From positions 60,025,178 to 60,089,177 of the forward strand of contig CP154956.1 in assembly GCA_039621445.1 (NCBI GenBank): a stretch of 64,000 bases of DNA, given 5' to 3'. The notes beneath the pieces are model-generated. The model made no database searches. It was not told the origin of the DNA and worked only from the letters and a program-made list of their open reading frames with translations. This stretch comes from Euglena gracilis. Its lineage: Eukaryota > Euglenida > Euglenophyceae > Euglenales. A program made the position numbers and the translations under genes. This document shows positions 10,316 through 20,640 of this stretch, piece by piece. Position 1 is the stretch's first letter; each line of letters starts with the position of its first letter.

Positions 10316-11060
10316 GGATCAGACTGGTTTGACCAATTTGGTGTGATTTTCTTTGTCCCAAAATATACTTCAAAAATGGTGGGAGTCAAAGGAATGGCAA
10401 TGAGGGCGAGTGGAGCCCCTGGAATCCCCTGTCATATCCTGTGGTCGCCTGAAGAGAGTTACCGCCCATTTAAAACTACCGTTTCTGGCTTCTGTTTTGG
10501 GGTTTGTCAAACATCGCGAAAATGGAGAATTGAAAAAAAAGAGAAAATTGAAAGCCATGGCTGAAGGCCAAAAATGAAGCCACGTGTTTCTGGGTGAGTC
10601 TGGTGTGTAGGCCCAATGCATATCTTTCCATTCCGAGATTCCACATTCTCTGCTCATTCAATAAGAGCTCAACTCATCAACGGCTTCATCCTGCCCTGCA
10701 CCACCACCAACCGTGGTGGTGCAGACACATGTGCACCCCTTATGAACCAAAAACTGAGCCATTTGGCAACATAACCCACAATCTTTTTGGTGTGTGCGCG
10801 CGTGTGTGTGTTTTCATTTTCTGGGGTGTAGGAGGATTCTGTGTGAGGGAAGTCCAGGGGGAACAACTGGATGGTCCAAATGCCCCCCCCCCACCACCGG
10901 AGGCCCGCACTAGGGGACTTTTAAATGATCGCTCCGCAACGACTTAAGATACATGCCATGTTGCAAACCTGGATGTTTCTCAAGTAACCGTCCAAGTCAC
11001 TGTATTGCGTGACGAATGCAGGAACACCACAAACCTGAAAAAATAAATTCGAACATTATT
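10316..11060. other. Unassigned spacer
   Basis: No supported gene. A C8 run sits at 10884-10891 and a GCGCGTGTGTGT tract near 10796-10810. Open frames on both strands are of similar length and lack splice signals or family motifs. Confidence 0.35.
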
Positions 11061-11127
11061 TTGAAATTGTGATTTCCCTTACCCCAAAAACAGCTCTGTT
11101 TGGCAGTTCCACGAGGCCAAAAATAAC

Positions 11128-11469
11128 CTATGGCACAGGCTCTGTGTGTCCACCTTCCCCAGCTGTTTTCTTGGAAGTTCGTTGGAGTTCTTCTTGGCAG
11201 TTGGAATTTCTTTGCAGATCATTCTTCATGGAAGTCCAGTGTGATGCCGTCTTCTTAATTGAAATATTTCTGGGATAATTCCAGTTGAACTCGAAGAGTT
11301 GAATTCTTCCTCCTGGAAGTCGAAGGTCAGCAAAAACGTTTGATCCACCAGTTGATAATTCGCCGTTCTTCGGTGAATGTAATGCTCCTTGTAAATATTT
11401 TCCAAGTGAACTCGTAGCAGTAAAATTCTTTCTCCTTGAGGTCGAAGGGCAGAAATAGGAATCAGCCAA
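11128..11469 (-). pseudogene. DIRS-like element, 5' gag-like fragment
   Basis: A 113-codon minus-strand frame starts at the inner edge of a DIRS-like terminal repeat (GTCGAAGGGCAGAAATAGGA, 11440-11459). It is Lys/Arg/Gln/Ser-rich and ends with a cluster like NCQEELQRTSKKTAG, comparable in composition and position to the helical basic segment of the gag-like frame at 15881-16612. The rest of this element to the left is not recognisable. The terminal repeat is interrupted at 11470 by the small LTR element. Confidence 0.5.
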
Positions 11470-11470
11470 C
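11467..11470. repeat. 4-bp target duplication CAAC, left
   Basis: CAAC precedes the left LTR and recurs at 12816-12819 after the right LTR. Joining the flanks rebuilds AGCCAACTCCGG, a phrase seen intact in other DIRS-like terminal repeats of this window. Confidence 0.75.
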
Positions 11471-11711
11471 TGTAGGTTCGCGCAGATCCTAATTTAAATT
11501 TGAATCCTGCTGCCTTACGTTGCAGGTGGCAAGGGTCATGTACTGTTTGCGTGGAGTTTCAGTACTGTTTTCATCTTATTGCCAGTGATCTGGGAAGGTT
11601 GGAAGGCAGAAAAGATCAAGTTTTGGACAAGTTCAGATATCACTGAAAAAGTCCAGATTGGAGATTGCAATGCCAAGGAAAAGGCCATCTGGGCCAGGGC
11701 CCCCGCCCTCA
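11471..11711 (+). repeat. Left LTR of the TRIM-like element
   Basis: Starts TGTAGGTTCGCG and ends GCCCTCA. It matches 12575-12815 except for visible changes at TTACGTTG/TTACTTTG, TACTGTTT/TACTATTT and CTGGG/CTAGG, about 99 percent identity, so the insertion is fairly recent. Confidence 0.85.
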
Positions 11712-12561
11712 CAAACAGTACACCTCCCGTACAAACAGACAAGCCAAGATTGCCACCAAGGGGGCCAATGGCCTGAGAAGAGCAATTGGAATCCGGCCAG
11801 CAAACCTCAGAAGTCAAGTCTGAAAGGAGAGAAAATGTCAAAGGATGTGTCTGACATGGCCATGCCTGTGGCATCACAATCTCCAAGATTGGAATCATCA
11901 GCTGGGATTACCACTGTGGACAGGGAAGTTCAGACAGATGGAGTCACGCCCAAGCCCAGAACACTCCAGAGACGGAGGAGGCGGCAGCAGATTGCAGCCG
12001 CCAGCCGCCAGCAGGAGTAAGATTTGACAGATTCGTGGGAAGATTTTACATTGCAGGCTGCTGCTGCCGTGGCTGTGGATGGCCGCGCAATTTCAATTTC
12101 TGGTGGTCGAATGTGGTCATCGCCGCGTACGGCTGTGGCAATGCCGCTGGCTGCTGCCCCTCTGGTTGTGGGTTATCCGAGCGTTTACGCAGAAACCCTC
12201 CGCCGTGTGTGATTTGGCGTCGAGGTGGTGGTAATTGGACTTGGCTGTGGACAATCGCGTCGGTTCGCTTTGCATTTCTGCTTTGTAATTTTTCCCCTCC
12301 GAATCACAATTCTCTCCCGTTTTGTTTGTTTGTTGTCCATCTCCCTATCCTTTGGGGATTACTGTGGCAAGCTGGTCGAAAAAGGGGGGAAGGACCAGTT
12401 TGCGACAGTTTTTCCAAAGGCTCTGGGGGGATGCCCTGGGCGGTTGGGATTCCTTTTCTGTCATTGAGGCATCAATGATGGCAAGGGCACCCCAACGACA
12501 CCCGGGGGTCCCAGCGCTCACTGGCCTACGGTGTTGTGTGACCTTGTCGTTGACAAGGTCT
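11712..12561 (+). other. Interior of the TRIM-like element
   Basis: Two open frames are present. One (to 12020) is Pro/Ser/Arg-rich and ends with a run RRRRRQQ. The other (12035-12478) has a Cys/Gly-rich start (CCCRGCGW, GCGNAAGCCPSGCG). Neither shows a known gag, protease or polymerase motif. They could be remnants of a parent element or captured host sequence. Confidence 0.4.
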
Positions 12562-12574
12562 TGAAGCAGGGGGG
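12562..12574 (+). other. Polypurine tract of the TRIM-like element
   Basis: TGAAGCAGGGGGG abuts the right LTR at 12575. A purine-rich tract in this position primes plus-strand synthesis in LTR retrotransposons. Confidence 0.6.
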
Positions 12575-12815
12575 TGTAGGTTCGCGCAGATCCTAATTTA
12601 AATTTGAATCCTGCTGCCTTACTTTGCAGGTGGCAAGGGTCATGTACTATTTGCGTGGAGTTTCAGTACTGTTTTCATCTTATTGCCAGTGATCTGGGAA
12701 GGTTGGAAGGCAGAAAAGATCAAGTTTTGGACAAGTTCAGATATCACTGAAAAAGTCCAGATTGGAGATTGCAATGCCAAGGAAAAGGCCATCTAGGCCA
12801 GGGCCCCCGCCCTCA
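12575..12815 (+). repeat. Right LTR of the TRIM-like element
   Basis: Direct copy of 11471-11711. Confidence 0.85.
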
Positions 12816-12936
12816 CAACTCCGGCAACAAAAAGCAGTAAGAAGCACCCCCCGCGCACGCACAAACACACCAGAACAGAACAGCCGGCAAGGAAAGCAGG
12901 ACCTCACCATCTCGCAGTGCGGAGCCCGAATGGTCA
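12816..12936. repeat. DIRS-like terminal repeat, interrupted copy
   Basis: After the TRIM-like LTR the sequence resumes CAACTCCGGCAAC and includes GCCGGCAAGGAAAGCAGGAC and GTGCGGAGCCCGAATGG, phrases shared with the terminal repeats at 16674 and 42840-43060. It separates the gag-like fragment on the left from the recombinase end of the next element on the right, so both minus-strand elements use this one repeat. Confidence 0.55.
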
Positions 12937-13760
12937 TGAACGTGTGGCAGCCAAACAAGACATCATTAAATGAAAGGGGCTTATTTGTGGGCATTGGGGT
13001 ATGGACACCACCCTCTCCAACTTGTAAAACTTCTGGCCTTTACGATTAATTTTTATGTAGGGTGCCCTACCCAACACACTGGTGGTTCGTGTGACTGGTG
13101 CCAAGTCAGAGGACCTGTATAAACAGATGGTTCGTGAGCAAAAAATAAGTTGTGTACGCAATGTTCAAATATCAGTGGGCATTGGGGCCTTGGCCAGCGC
13201 CAGGAGGATTGGGAGGGCATCCCAAAAGCCCCATACTTCTCCAGACCCTGGTTCCAAAGCTTCTTGTAAAACTTCTTGGCTCAACAGGGTGTGGAATCTT
13301 AACCCACCAAACCCAGGAATCAAAAGCATAGCTTGGGCCTTGGAAAACTGGAATAATTAAATTAAAGCGTCAGCCAATTGGTCTGTGGTGGCTTCAGGGT
13401 GGGGGGCACCCCCATTTGCTCCAAAAATACCCACAGAAGTGCAAATGAACTCTGATAACGTTTTAAACTGGGTTTTATCCGCAGGAAATCGTCAACGGTT
13501 TTAACCTGAATTTTTTCCCCTCCAATATTTGCCTGAGCAAATCATGCAAAGCAGGGGCCACCTGGGGTGTGGCATTTGTTTCCCCCTGCAATTGGTGAAC
13601 ATACCCTTGTAGGGGGTGATTTTCAGGCAGGGGGTCCATGGAACTTTCTTTTTTTTTAAACTGGGGCCACCAGGTGGCTGAATCCCAGTAGGGGGTGACC
13701 ATCAAAACTTTGGTCTGGGGAAACATTTTTCACCTGGGAAGAAAATTTTGAATTCTTGAC
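12937..13760 (-). pseudogene. DIRS-like element A: tyrosine recombinase, broken
   Basis: Minus-strand frames in order give the post-RNase H phrase VLMVTPYWDSATWWPQF, a conserved hinge before the recombinase in DIRS-type elements, then PALHDLLRQILEG, then RTQLIFCSRTICLYRSSDL with the first catalytic Arg, then SIPQCPQISPFHLMMSC. The C-terminal HxxR and Tyr part is absent because the gene stops at a terminal repeat near 12936. Several frameshifts separate the pieces. The family circularises or inserts element DNA by tyrosine recombination. Compare the better-preserved copy at 41636-42589. Confidence 0.75.
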
Positions 13761-15329
13761 CGGGGGGGGGGTTGCATAAAGATCCTCCATGTTGCCCAGT
13801 GGAACATTGTGATGCATTTACTGCTGTGGCTTCCAAGTGGGCCATATGGCCACGAAATTAGGCATTTTTTTGTTGCCTGGGGAGGCAAATAAATATGTTT
13901 CCAAATTTATGAATTTTTGGAATTGCTGCCTTAACCATTCAAAAAGTTGGGGTCTAAGGAGTAATCTCCCTTGTCCATTTCTCATCTGCTTATGGGGTCT
14001 GCCAGGCATTCTTTTGGAGGCAGTCATTTTACCTGAAGGTTTACTTAGTGCTTTAGGCACCATTTGAAAAATGGTCTTAGCACTGTGTTGACCGTTTCCC
14101 TTCTGCCCCCCCACCTTTGGTCAGGTAATAGTAAATTACCTGGTTGTCTACGGACAAATAAACTGTTTCCCTAGATTTGCTCAAACTGTTCACAATGCTG
14201 ATGTCTGCACTGAGCTCCTTCACATTTATGTGTAAAATGGAGACTTTTCTCCAAAGTTCCTGCACAACTTCTCCTGTGTGAATACGCAGCCATCCCCAGG
14301 CATGAGTGCTGCTGTCTGAGTGCAACTCCCTGGTTGCTTTTTGGGGGAAGGGTCTGCCCCCCAGGTGTCCAGTAGAATTTTTATCTCCCTTATTTGGGCC
14401 TTGATTTCCTGGGAAATGGACTTTGTCACCAAAACAATTGCCATGGTGTCCGTAAAAGGCATTAAAGGGGGCATTGTTGCATCTTATTTGTCCCAAAATG
14501 GCAGCTAGCTGCCATTTTGGCACGTATTCCCAAATTGCAGCTAGCTGCCATTTTGGCACGTAAAATTTTTTTCCCCAGCACCTTTTTGATGGTTTTTACT
14601 TTCTGGGGGGCACCTGTAACTTTCCTTCCAGGAAGTTTAGTTGAAAACCCAGATGGGTTACCACTTGTGTGGGCTGCAGGGTGGACTTTTTTACATTAAT
14701 TTTGAATCCTGAATTCAGCAAATCTTTGAAGCCTTTGTTCAGGTGACTTTGCAAAGTGTTTTTGGTGGGGGTCACCAGCAGAATGTCCAACAGGTAAATA
14801 AACGCCTGGACGCCCCTTTTTCTCCACACTTTTTCGAATGTTTGCGTCACTGACATGAAAATTTGGGGCATTAGATTTAGCCCAAAGCAGACTGTTTGAA
14901 ATTCCCAGGTATGCCCACCCTACCTGATGCCTTAGAAATGGCCTTAGCCCCGGACTAACTGGAATATGAAAATCGGCATCCTTCAGGTCGATTCTGGCTG
15001 CCCTGTGGCCTTTTTCCAAAACTGGAAAAATGTGCTGGATATGATCCATTTTGAAATGTTTTACTTGAAATTGCTGAATTATTTCTCTGCAATCGCTGAT
15101 CACTCTCCGTTTTGTTGTCAACCATTCTGGCTTCAAAATTAGAAAGCATGGGATCAAATGCTGGGTGTCTGAATCCGAAACCCGGTTTATTCACCCAGTT
15201 TTTTCGTAATGCAGCAGAATTTGTTCTGTCTGGTTCAGGTCCAAGTTGGTTCTGGGTTTTGGGTGGGTGGACAACTTGGGTGGATTTACCCTGGGGATTG
15301 AATTCGTTTTTTTTATTATCAATTGACAT
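13761..15329 (-). pseudogene. DIRS-like element A: reverse transcriptase/RNase H, broken
   Basis: Minus-strand pieces match the longer frame at 39761-41077: VISDCREIIQQFQ, HIQHIFPVLEKG, ARIDLKDADFHIPVSPGLRP (motif A), KSTLQPTQVVTHLGFQLN, then RNase H words LHSDSSTHAWGW, HINVKELSADI and SVDNQVIYYYLTKGGG. The YLDD motif is damaged here (YLLDILL). Frames change at least four times, and some breaks fall at C runs of the plus strand. A 33-bp tandem duplication with a palindrome lies at 14500-14560. It is an old, inactive copy. Confidence 0.8.
14500..14562. repeat. Duplicated palindromic unit inside element A
   Basis: GCAGCTAGCTGCCATTTTGG occurs twice, spaced by about 33 bp. GGCAGCTAGCTGCC in the first copy is a perfect palindrome. 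On the minus strand this repeats the peptide PKWQLAAI, which occurs once in the other copies, so the duplication is specific to element A. Confidence 0.8.
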
Positions 15330-15680
15330 GTTGCTGTGGAGAGGGGTATTTTTTTACCACCATTTTAGACTTTTCTGAAGTCTCTGGCGCAGGGGGTGTC
15401 CCCAAATTTTCCTCCATGCAATTTATTTCCTGAATTAGATGATTCTTTTGGGGCTGGGTAGAGGGTGTTGGTCAGTTCACAGACCCTAGAGCCCCTAGGG
15501 ATTGAGCCATTTGAAAAGCAAATGTTCCTTGGGGATGTGCATGCACTCTCCTCTCTTCTCACTCTCTGTCTGGAAGATCTTGTTGTTGGAATACATACCA
15601 TAGGGCTTACTGCCCCTGTTTGGCCTATCTGGTCTGCTTGATATTAGGAGCCATACCATAGGGGTGCGTTGCTTCTGAAG
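15330..15680 (-). pseudogene. Linker between gag-like and reverse transcriptase regions, element A
   Basis: Degenerate minus-strand sequence with ESSNSGNKLHGGKFGDTP, which parallels ESSYPENKFNGGNLGRHPPP at 41436-41621 and the NKLHGRKMGRHPPP phrase beside it. This places it in the same linker of the polyprotein. Confidence 0.55.
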
Positions 15681-16674
15681 TTACCCCTCTTGTTCATTGA
15701 ATAAATGTTGGTGAGGAATCTCCCCCTTCCTGTTTCCAGCTGGCCCCTGGGGAGCCATCTTCCTCCTGGTGCTTGGCAGGGACTGCCCATTTAAATACAA
15801 GCCCTTGCATGGATGTCCATTAGCTTCTGGGGTGCCTGTGAAGGACCCCCCCTGTGGCTTTGTTATAATTTTTGGTCTTCTTATTGAGCATTCTGGCCCC
15901 AGTGGCCTTGATGATAAAGGCCGCAATGGCCTGATTGGGTTCTCGGTCGCCATGCCCGTTTGAAATCTTGAGGGGTTCTTGTGGCCCCACCCTTGACCCC
16001 TTGGGGGTGGTGTGATTGAGAAATGATGGGGATGGTGTGTCTGACCTTTTCTGCCTCTGCCATGTCCTGTGGGGTCTGGGTGCTGGTGGCCACCTTGGCC
16101 TTTGTTCCAGCGACTTTTGTGGATGTAGATGCCTTCATGGCTGGTTCTGCCGTCGTGGCTTTTGTTGCCTTTATGGCCTGTGCGGTTTTGGCTGCCATAG
16201 CCCCGCTTGAACACATTGTGTGTTTTGAATTGTTGTTCCCCATGCCCCTGGTTCCAATGGCCATAGTGTCATGCTGGTTGTTGTCTCTGCCCCATGCGGG
16301 GTCTTCTGACCACTGTCTGCCAAGGTCCGTGGCCATCTCTTTGGGGCGTTTGGGTTGTGGAAGTTTCTTTTGGGGAAATTTCTTTTGGGGAAGGGGAAGC
16401 CACAGTTCGCCACGGTCGACCCGCGCCCTCAGATTTTCCAGCTGCTGCTGCTTCTGCTGCTCCCTCTTGAAGTTCTCCAGCGCTGTTCGTCTTGTAAACT
16501 GAATCTTTCTTTGAAATCTTTCAGATACCTCAACAATTTCTGCTTTGAGGTTCTGCACGAGCGTCTTCTTCTGGATAATTTGAATTGATTGATTGACTTC
16601 TTCTTCTTCCAATTGTCAAGGTATTTGACGTTCCTTTCTTCTGGGTGTCGAAGGAAAAATTCAGAAATAGCCAA
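15681..16674 (-). pseudogene. DIRS-like element A: gag-like region
   Basis: Three overlapping minus-strand frames. The first (16674-16429) starts at the terminal repeat and is Lys/Arg/Ser-rich. The second (16612-15881) has a predicted coiled coil with many Gln/Lys/Glu (FKREQQKQQQLENLRARVD) and then an Ala/Thr/Lys-rich low-complexity part. The third (16214-15681) is Gly/His/Pro-rich. No zinc knuckle is seen. Position between terminal repeat and reverse transcriptase supports a gag-like role; there is no sequence proof. Confidence 0.5.
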
Positions 16675-16830
16675 CTCCGGCGAAAAAAGGCACTATGCGT
16701 GACCTCTTAACCCAACGCAGCAAACAATCAAAACAACGCTGCCAGCGAGCAAGGCATGACATCACAAGGGCAAAGTGCGGAGACCGAGGTGTCCAGAACT
16801 TGCGGGGCCATGCCCTCCGGTCTCCTGAGA
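16674..16830. repeat. DIRS-like terminal repeat, right of element A
   Basis: AGCCAACTCCGGCGAAAAAA, then GGCACTATGCGTGACCTC, AACCCAACGCAGC and GAGCAAGGCATGACATCACA, ending near GAGGTGTCCAG. The same succession is present at 42840-43000 and, inverted, at about 29733-29815 and 23283-23365. Confidence 0.75.
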
Positions 16831-16949
16831 CTGTTGTGTCTATACTGAAGTCACGATCTGGCAAATCTCAGGCGGTATGTGTGTGTGTTTGGCCCAAAGG
16901 CTTTATTCAGATAATGCGTAAAGGGTAGAAATCCTTTAAGTGGGAAAGA

Positions 16950-17335
16950 ATTGTGTCCCTTCTACATTTTTCTCAACTTTCACCTTTTCATTTGCTGAAG
17001 TCATATGCCCTTCTCACAAAAGACAAAGGAAAGCAGGGGGGACCTGTCTTGTTGACTCTAAAACCTCCTTTCAAACCCATTTCTGCAGATACTGTGGCCT
17101 CATTTGACAAAAATCGTTCCTTTAAACATTTGGGGTTTGTTACCGTATTTGGGCCCTCCACTCTACAAGGTGGGTTGGTGTGGGGTTTTTGAGGATAAAA
17201 GCGTTATCTACAGAGGAGGTTAATGAGATTGGAAAACGGAAAACATCTTGGGGACCCGGGATACGCTGGAAAATACGCAACAAAATCTGCTGGCATGGTG
17301 GGTGCGCAGTCAGAACTGACATAGGGGAAGTGCAG
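16950..17335 (+). pseudogene. DIRS-like tyrosine recombinase C-terminal fragment, plus strand
   Basis: Plus-strand translation contains SPFHLLKSYALLTKDKGK, GGPVLLTLKPPFKPISADTV and, in another frame, GFLRIKALSTEEVNEIGK. These align with SPFHLMMSCVAA..., GGPLLISLKAPFRAISADTV and GLLKKLGLSAQEVCEIGQ in the copy at 41636-42589. The HSTR motif is lost (PSTLQG). It lies in opposite orientation to element A and beside A's 5' terminal repeat. Confidence 0.65.
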
Positions 17336-18205
17336 AGCCCGAGGTGTCACGCACTCCCCCGAGAGCACCTGAAGGGTCCGTGTGCGGCCTGGCGGGGGGG
17401 GGTACCCGTCTGCCACCCTCTACTGGGGATTGCATTGGGCACCGGAAACCTGAGGAGGAGAGCCTTTCTTGTGGTGGGTGGCTCCCCCTCGGTGGGCTGG
17501 GTGGGCTCAACTAGGCTTTGTGCTTCGCCTTCGGTTTCCCATCCTCCCCGGACTCTCCGAAGCCAGCTCTGGCTGAAAGGCGGCACAAAGGAGGACAAGC
17601 CTAACCGCATCAAAAACAAAGACAGCCGGCAAAAAGTCATGGCCTCACATAGACTTTGTGCTTCGCCCGCGGTTTCCCTTCCTCCCCCTTCGGGTGCTCT
17701 CGGGGGATTGTGATTGCAAGTTAAATTATCTTTCAGGGACGCCGCCACCGCCAGTGTAGCGCTCCATGCTGACTGCGCACTTCGTGGTACTCCATTTTTG
17801 CTTGCACTTGTGCGCTTTGTTGATTAAACTCACTGCCACGTTCACGGCCTCCCGCAGTAAGGCTACTGCTTTTTCTGGCGACGATAATAGCGAGTTTCAC
17901 ATTAGAAGGAGTTCGGTCTCGTTTCTGCTTACCAGAATTTCAGCGACGCTCCCCACGTCGAAGGGCAATTAAGAGCAGCCAACTCGACAAAAAAGGAGTA
18001 CTAATTGGGGAGAAGTCTAACCACATCAAAAACAAAGACAGCGGCCAAAAAGGTATGACCTCAGATAGAAGAAGTGCGGAACCCGACTTGTCCAGCACGT
18101 AAGCAGAAGAGTGAGTAGAGCGCAAGTCTGAAGGAAAATGAAATGAGTTTCTCAGCAGCTGAACGTTCTGGGGCAGCTTGTCAAAGTATGTATACGCCAA
18201 GGCTC
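17336..18205. repeat. Diverged DIRS-like terminal sequences
   Basis: The words TTTGTGCTTCGCC, TCGGTTTCCC and ATCAAAAACAAAGACAGC recur here on both strands (about 17515-17700 and 17955-18120). CACGTCGAAGGGCAATTAAG followed by CAGCCAACTCGAC at 17954-17985 is a variant terminal repeat. The segment 17740-17830 resembles 27226-27320. No intact gene. Confidence 0.5.
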
Positions 18206-18731
18206 TCAGGACTGGCGTGTGGCACTAAACTGATGAATACTTTTCCACATCGGTCTTCCACACCTTCTTATATAATCTTGAAAGAGGATGAAGTTTGACG
18301 TCCTCCCAGCCCAGGTATCATGAGGGCTGCATAATAGGCAACTCTGGCCTGCGACGGTGAAATCTGAAACGACTGCACAATTGTATCTGCCACCTGGTGG
18401 GTGGTTGATGTCACTGGGGGGTATCACAGGCTATGATACAAAAACATATCCACAGTGGAATTGGATTGTTCACAGATAGGAATGCGGAGGTTGGCTGTAA
18501 TTTTGGTCACAGAAATCTGCCAGCAATCTTCAGGTGGGAATGTGTCAGCTGCTGCCCCACGAACAGTCGCTCATTCAGCTCCTCTAATTTGGGCAGCCAT
18601 TCAAAAAGGGAACGGATGTCCAAGCTCAAGGGTCCCGCCTGTTGGCGGAGCAAGATCTTCTCCAGCTCCGTGGCAGGCTCTGGCGAAAACTTTCCGCCAC
18701 TTCTGAGACTGTGGTGGAACCTGTCCGCCAC
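18206..18731 (-). pseudogene. Second DIRS-like subfamily: recombinase N-terminal region
   Basis: Minus-strand sequence reads SLDIRSLFEWLPKLEELNER and then, after a frame change, HQVADTIVQSFQISPSQARV followed by AYYAALMIPGLGG. The second part is a clear relative of DQVADALIQLFQFSKAQGRN and AYSAMLLIPGFGG in the 41636-42589 recombinase, but clearly diverged, which indicates a different subfamily. The block 18432-18660 recurs at 22978-23190. Confidence 0.6.
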
Positions 18732-19205
18732 TTCTGTTGGCGCAGGTTTCCCCTCATTTCACTTGCGCTTTGGGTACCAATTTTTCCTCTTCCCGGGCAT
18801 GGCACCAACACCAATGACAGGGGAAACGGAGAAATGCAACGTGCAACAGTCACAGAATTACACCACAGATACCAGTAAAATCCGCTGCCAAACTCCTCGA
18901 CAGGGGCGGGCCAGAGCACAGACCCCCAAAAGAAGCCCGCACACAGCCAACTCACAAACCTGAACCCTGGCCAGTGGGTCGCAACTCACACCCAGCCTTT
19001 CTGTCAACCAAGGAGAAAGTCCTGAACGGGATCAATTCAATGGACAAATAGGGGCCGCCTTCTCTGCAATTGTCTCAATGAGAATTGCCTGGGAAAATAT
19101 ACAAAAGTGTGCCAGGCGCCAGATGTCATGGCGTGCGCTCAGTCCTAATTGACAAAAGATTGCGCCCAGGTCCTGCTTCAGGCTGCGCACACTCCCCTCG
19201 CCACT
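18705..19205 (-). repeat. Duplicated block b, first copy
   Basis: About 500 bp closely matching 22288-22785; from 18790 to 19060 the match is nearly perfect. On the minus strand it encodes SLKQDLGAIFCQLGLSARHD and IWRLAHFC before a stop, shared with the other copy. The coding role is unknown; context suggests a gag-like or linker segment of the second DIRS-like subfamily. Confidence 0.75.
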
Positions 19206-19866
19206 AAAATTACTGGGCAATTTCTAAACGACTCACTGTGCAGCCTGAACACACCTCGGGCCCCCAGGGGGGTCGAAAAACATGCCAGCCCACACCATGT
19301 CAAGTTGGTCAGGGAGGGGATCACAGGCTTACCTCTGGCTTTTACTCCTTTCTTCCAGCCTCTTTTTTCCATGTCCATCTCCCCAAAGGGTGGCCATCCT
19401 CCTTTTCATTTGCCATACTTATTGAACTTGAAACCTCCCCCTAGGGAAAGTAAAATACATGCATGACATTCCCTGCTGGGAATGGCCAGTGATGAAGGGG
19501 GAGGAATTTGAAGAAACTTCAGGGTGGAAGAAGCCACCTTTTGACTTGTTGATCTTCTCCACCTCTTGTTGAACCTTCACGTCCTCGGTAATGGACAGCT
19601 TCTGCCCACTCTGTTCCACTGAATGTGGGAGGCTTGCTTTTTTTCGTCCTTCCACCAAACTCTGCCCATTCTGTTTCACTGAATTTAGAAGGCTTGCTTT
19701 TTTCGTTCTTCCACCAAACACCTGTCCAGTTCCAACAATAAGTAGAAGAACTACTGGCTCATCACAACCTTGTCGGCTTGTGCCCCTTCATGGATCAATG
19801 CATACATTCTCAGCATATTCAAAATTATTTTTTTGGCCGCTCCGAGTAGAGCCGCCTTGTTGGAAT
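19206..19866. other. Insert between blocks b and c of the first copy
   Basis: Absent from the second copy, where blocks b and c are contiguous. A 23-bp phrase TTCTGCCCACTCTGTTCCACTG and its flanks are repeated about 63 bp later with changes (19604-19690). No gene is recognised. Confidence 0.45.
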
Positions 19867-20073
19867 TCCCGCCGACTTCGCATTTGGGCCGTCTGGGCCT
19901 CACCCTTTCTGATCTAACCTGACTTCTGCAGGGTTTTACTACTTGGAATAGGGCTCCTTTTGGAACATCAAAACTTCCCCTTCACTTTTGCCAATCCAGC
20001 CAGCCACAAGCTCAAATGATTTCAGGGTCACGCAAACCAATGGAGACAGTATCATGGCGATTGCTGTTCCCTG
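19867..20073 (-). repeat. Duplicated block c, first copy
   Basis: Matches 22776-22980 with scattered changes. On the minus strand it encodes SPLVCVTLKSFELVAGWIGK, compared with TPLVCVILNSFDAVAGWVGK in the second copy. Several differences are conservative, which suggests that block c evolved under protein constraint. Confidence 0.65.
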
Positions 20074-20329
20074 ACCAGCTGCCTCAGTAGCTTCAGGGAT
20101 GGGTAAAATCCCAGAACCACACCTGCTCAGCACCCACAGTGGGCTGCAGCAGGACCAAAATGGCAGGATTCACAGTGGCCTGGCCAACAACACAGGCCCA
20201 AGTGATCCCAGGTCTGTGCACACACAGCAGGCATGTGCACCCCCCCATCATTCCAGTGGAGGAAAGTTTGAATCTCGCAAGGTCGCCTGGGGGGACACAC
20301 CCCTGCACCAGTGTTTGAGGCTCTGCCTA

Positions 20330-20640
20330 GGGGGGTATCCCGTCCGTCCCCCCCCCCCGGGGGTCGAAACTGGCCCTGCAGTTTGGGACGTTCGTCCCCC
20401 CCCCGGGGGATCGAAACTCGCCCCGGAGTTTGGGGCGTTCTTCCCCCCGCCGGGGGTCAAAATTTTCCCCCCAGGGGGGGCGTTCGTCCCCCCCCCCCGT
20501 GGTGGTCAAAACTTGCCCCGGGGGGGGGGCTGTCCTCAGACCCGGGTGGTTAAACTCACCTCGTCAGTGGTTGTGCCTGTCCCCCCCCGTCCCCTCCGGG
20601 GGGTTGAAAATCACCCCTGGGGAGGGGGTAAGAAACAGAA
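20330..20640. repeat. C-run / TCGAAA minisatellite
   Basis: Five or six degenerate tandem units of about 45-60 bp, each with a C run of 7-10, a G run of 4-9 and TCGAAACT(C/G)GCCC or TCAAAATTTTCCC. The order is CCCCCCC-GGGGG-TCGAAAC. Unit boundaries drift because the homopolymers vary in length. Confidence 0.7.

Larger units (their letters stand above)
11471..12815 (+). mobile_element. Small LTR element, TRIM-like, 1345 bp
   Basis: Two direct repeats of 241 bp (11471-11711 and 12575-12815), starting TG and ending CA and differing at about three bases, flank an 863-bp interior. A purine tract GAAGCAGGGGGG lies immediately before the right LTR, which sets the plus orientation, and CAAC is duplicated at both flanks. 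The interior has no protease, reverse transcriptase or integrase, so replication would depend on another element. It inserted into a DIRS-like terminal repeat. The size and layout fit terminal-repeat retrotransposons in miniature. Confidence 0.75.

Noticed and set aside
15982-16588. Plus-strand ORFs up to 159 codons (hydrophobic, Cys/Phe-rich)
   Set aside because: They lie opposite the gag-like region of element A and mirror its low-complexity Ala/Thr/Lys and Gln codons.
20330-20640. tRNA-like TCGAAAC words next to C/G runs
   Set aside because: No acceptor stem, anticodon arm or D-arm can be arranged around them; they recur as a minisatellite.
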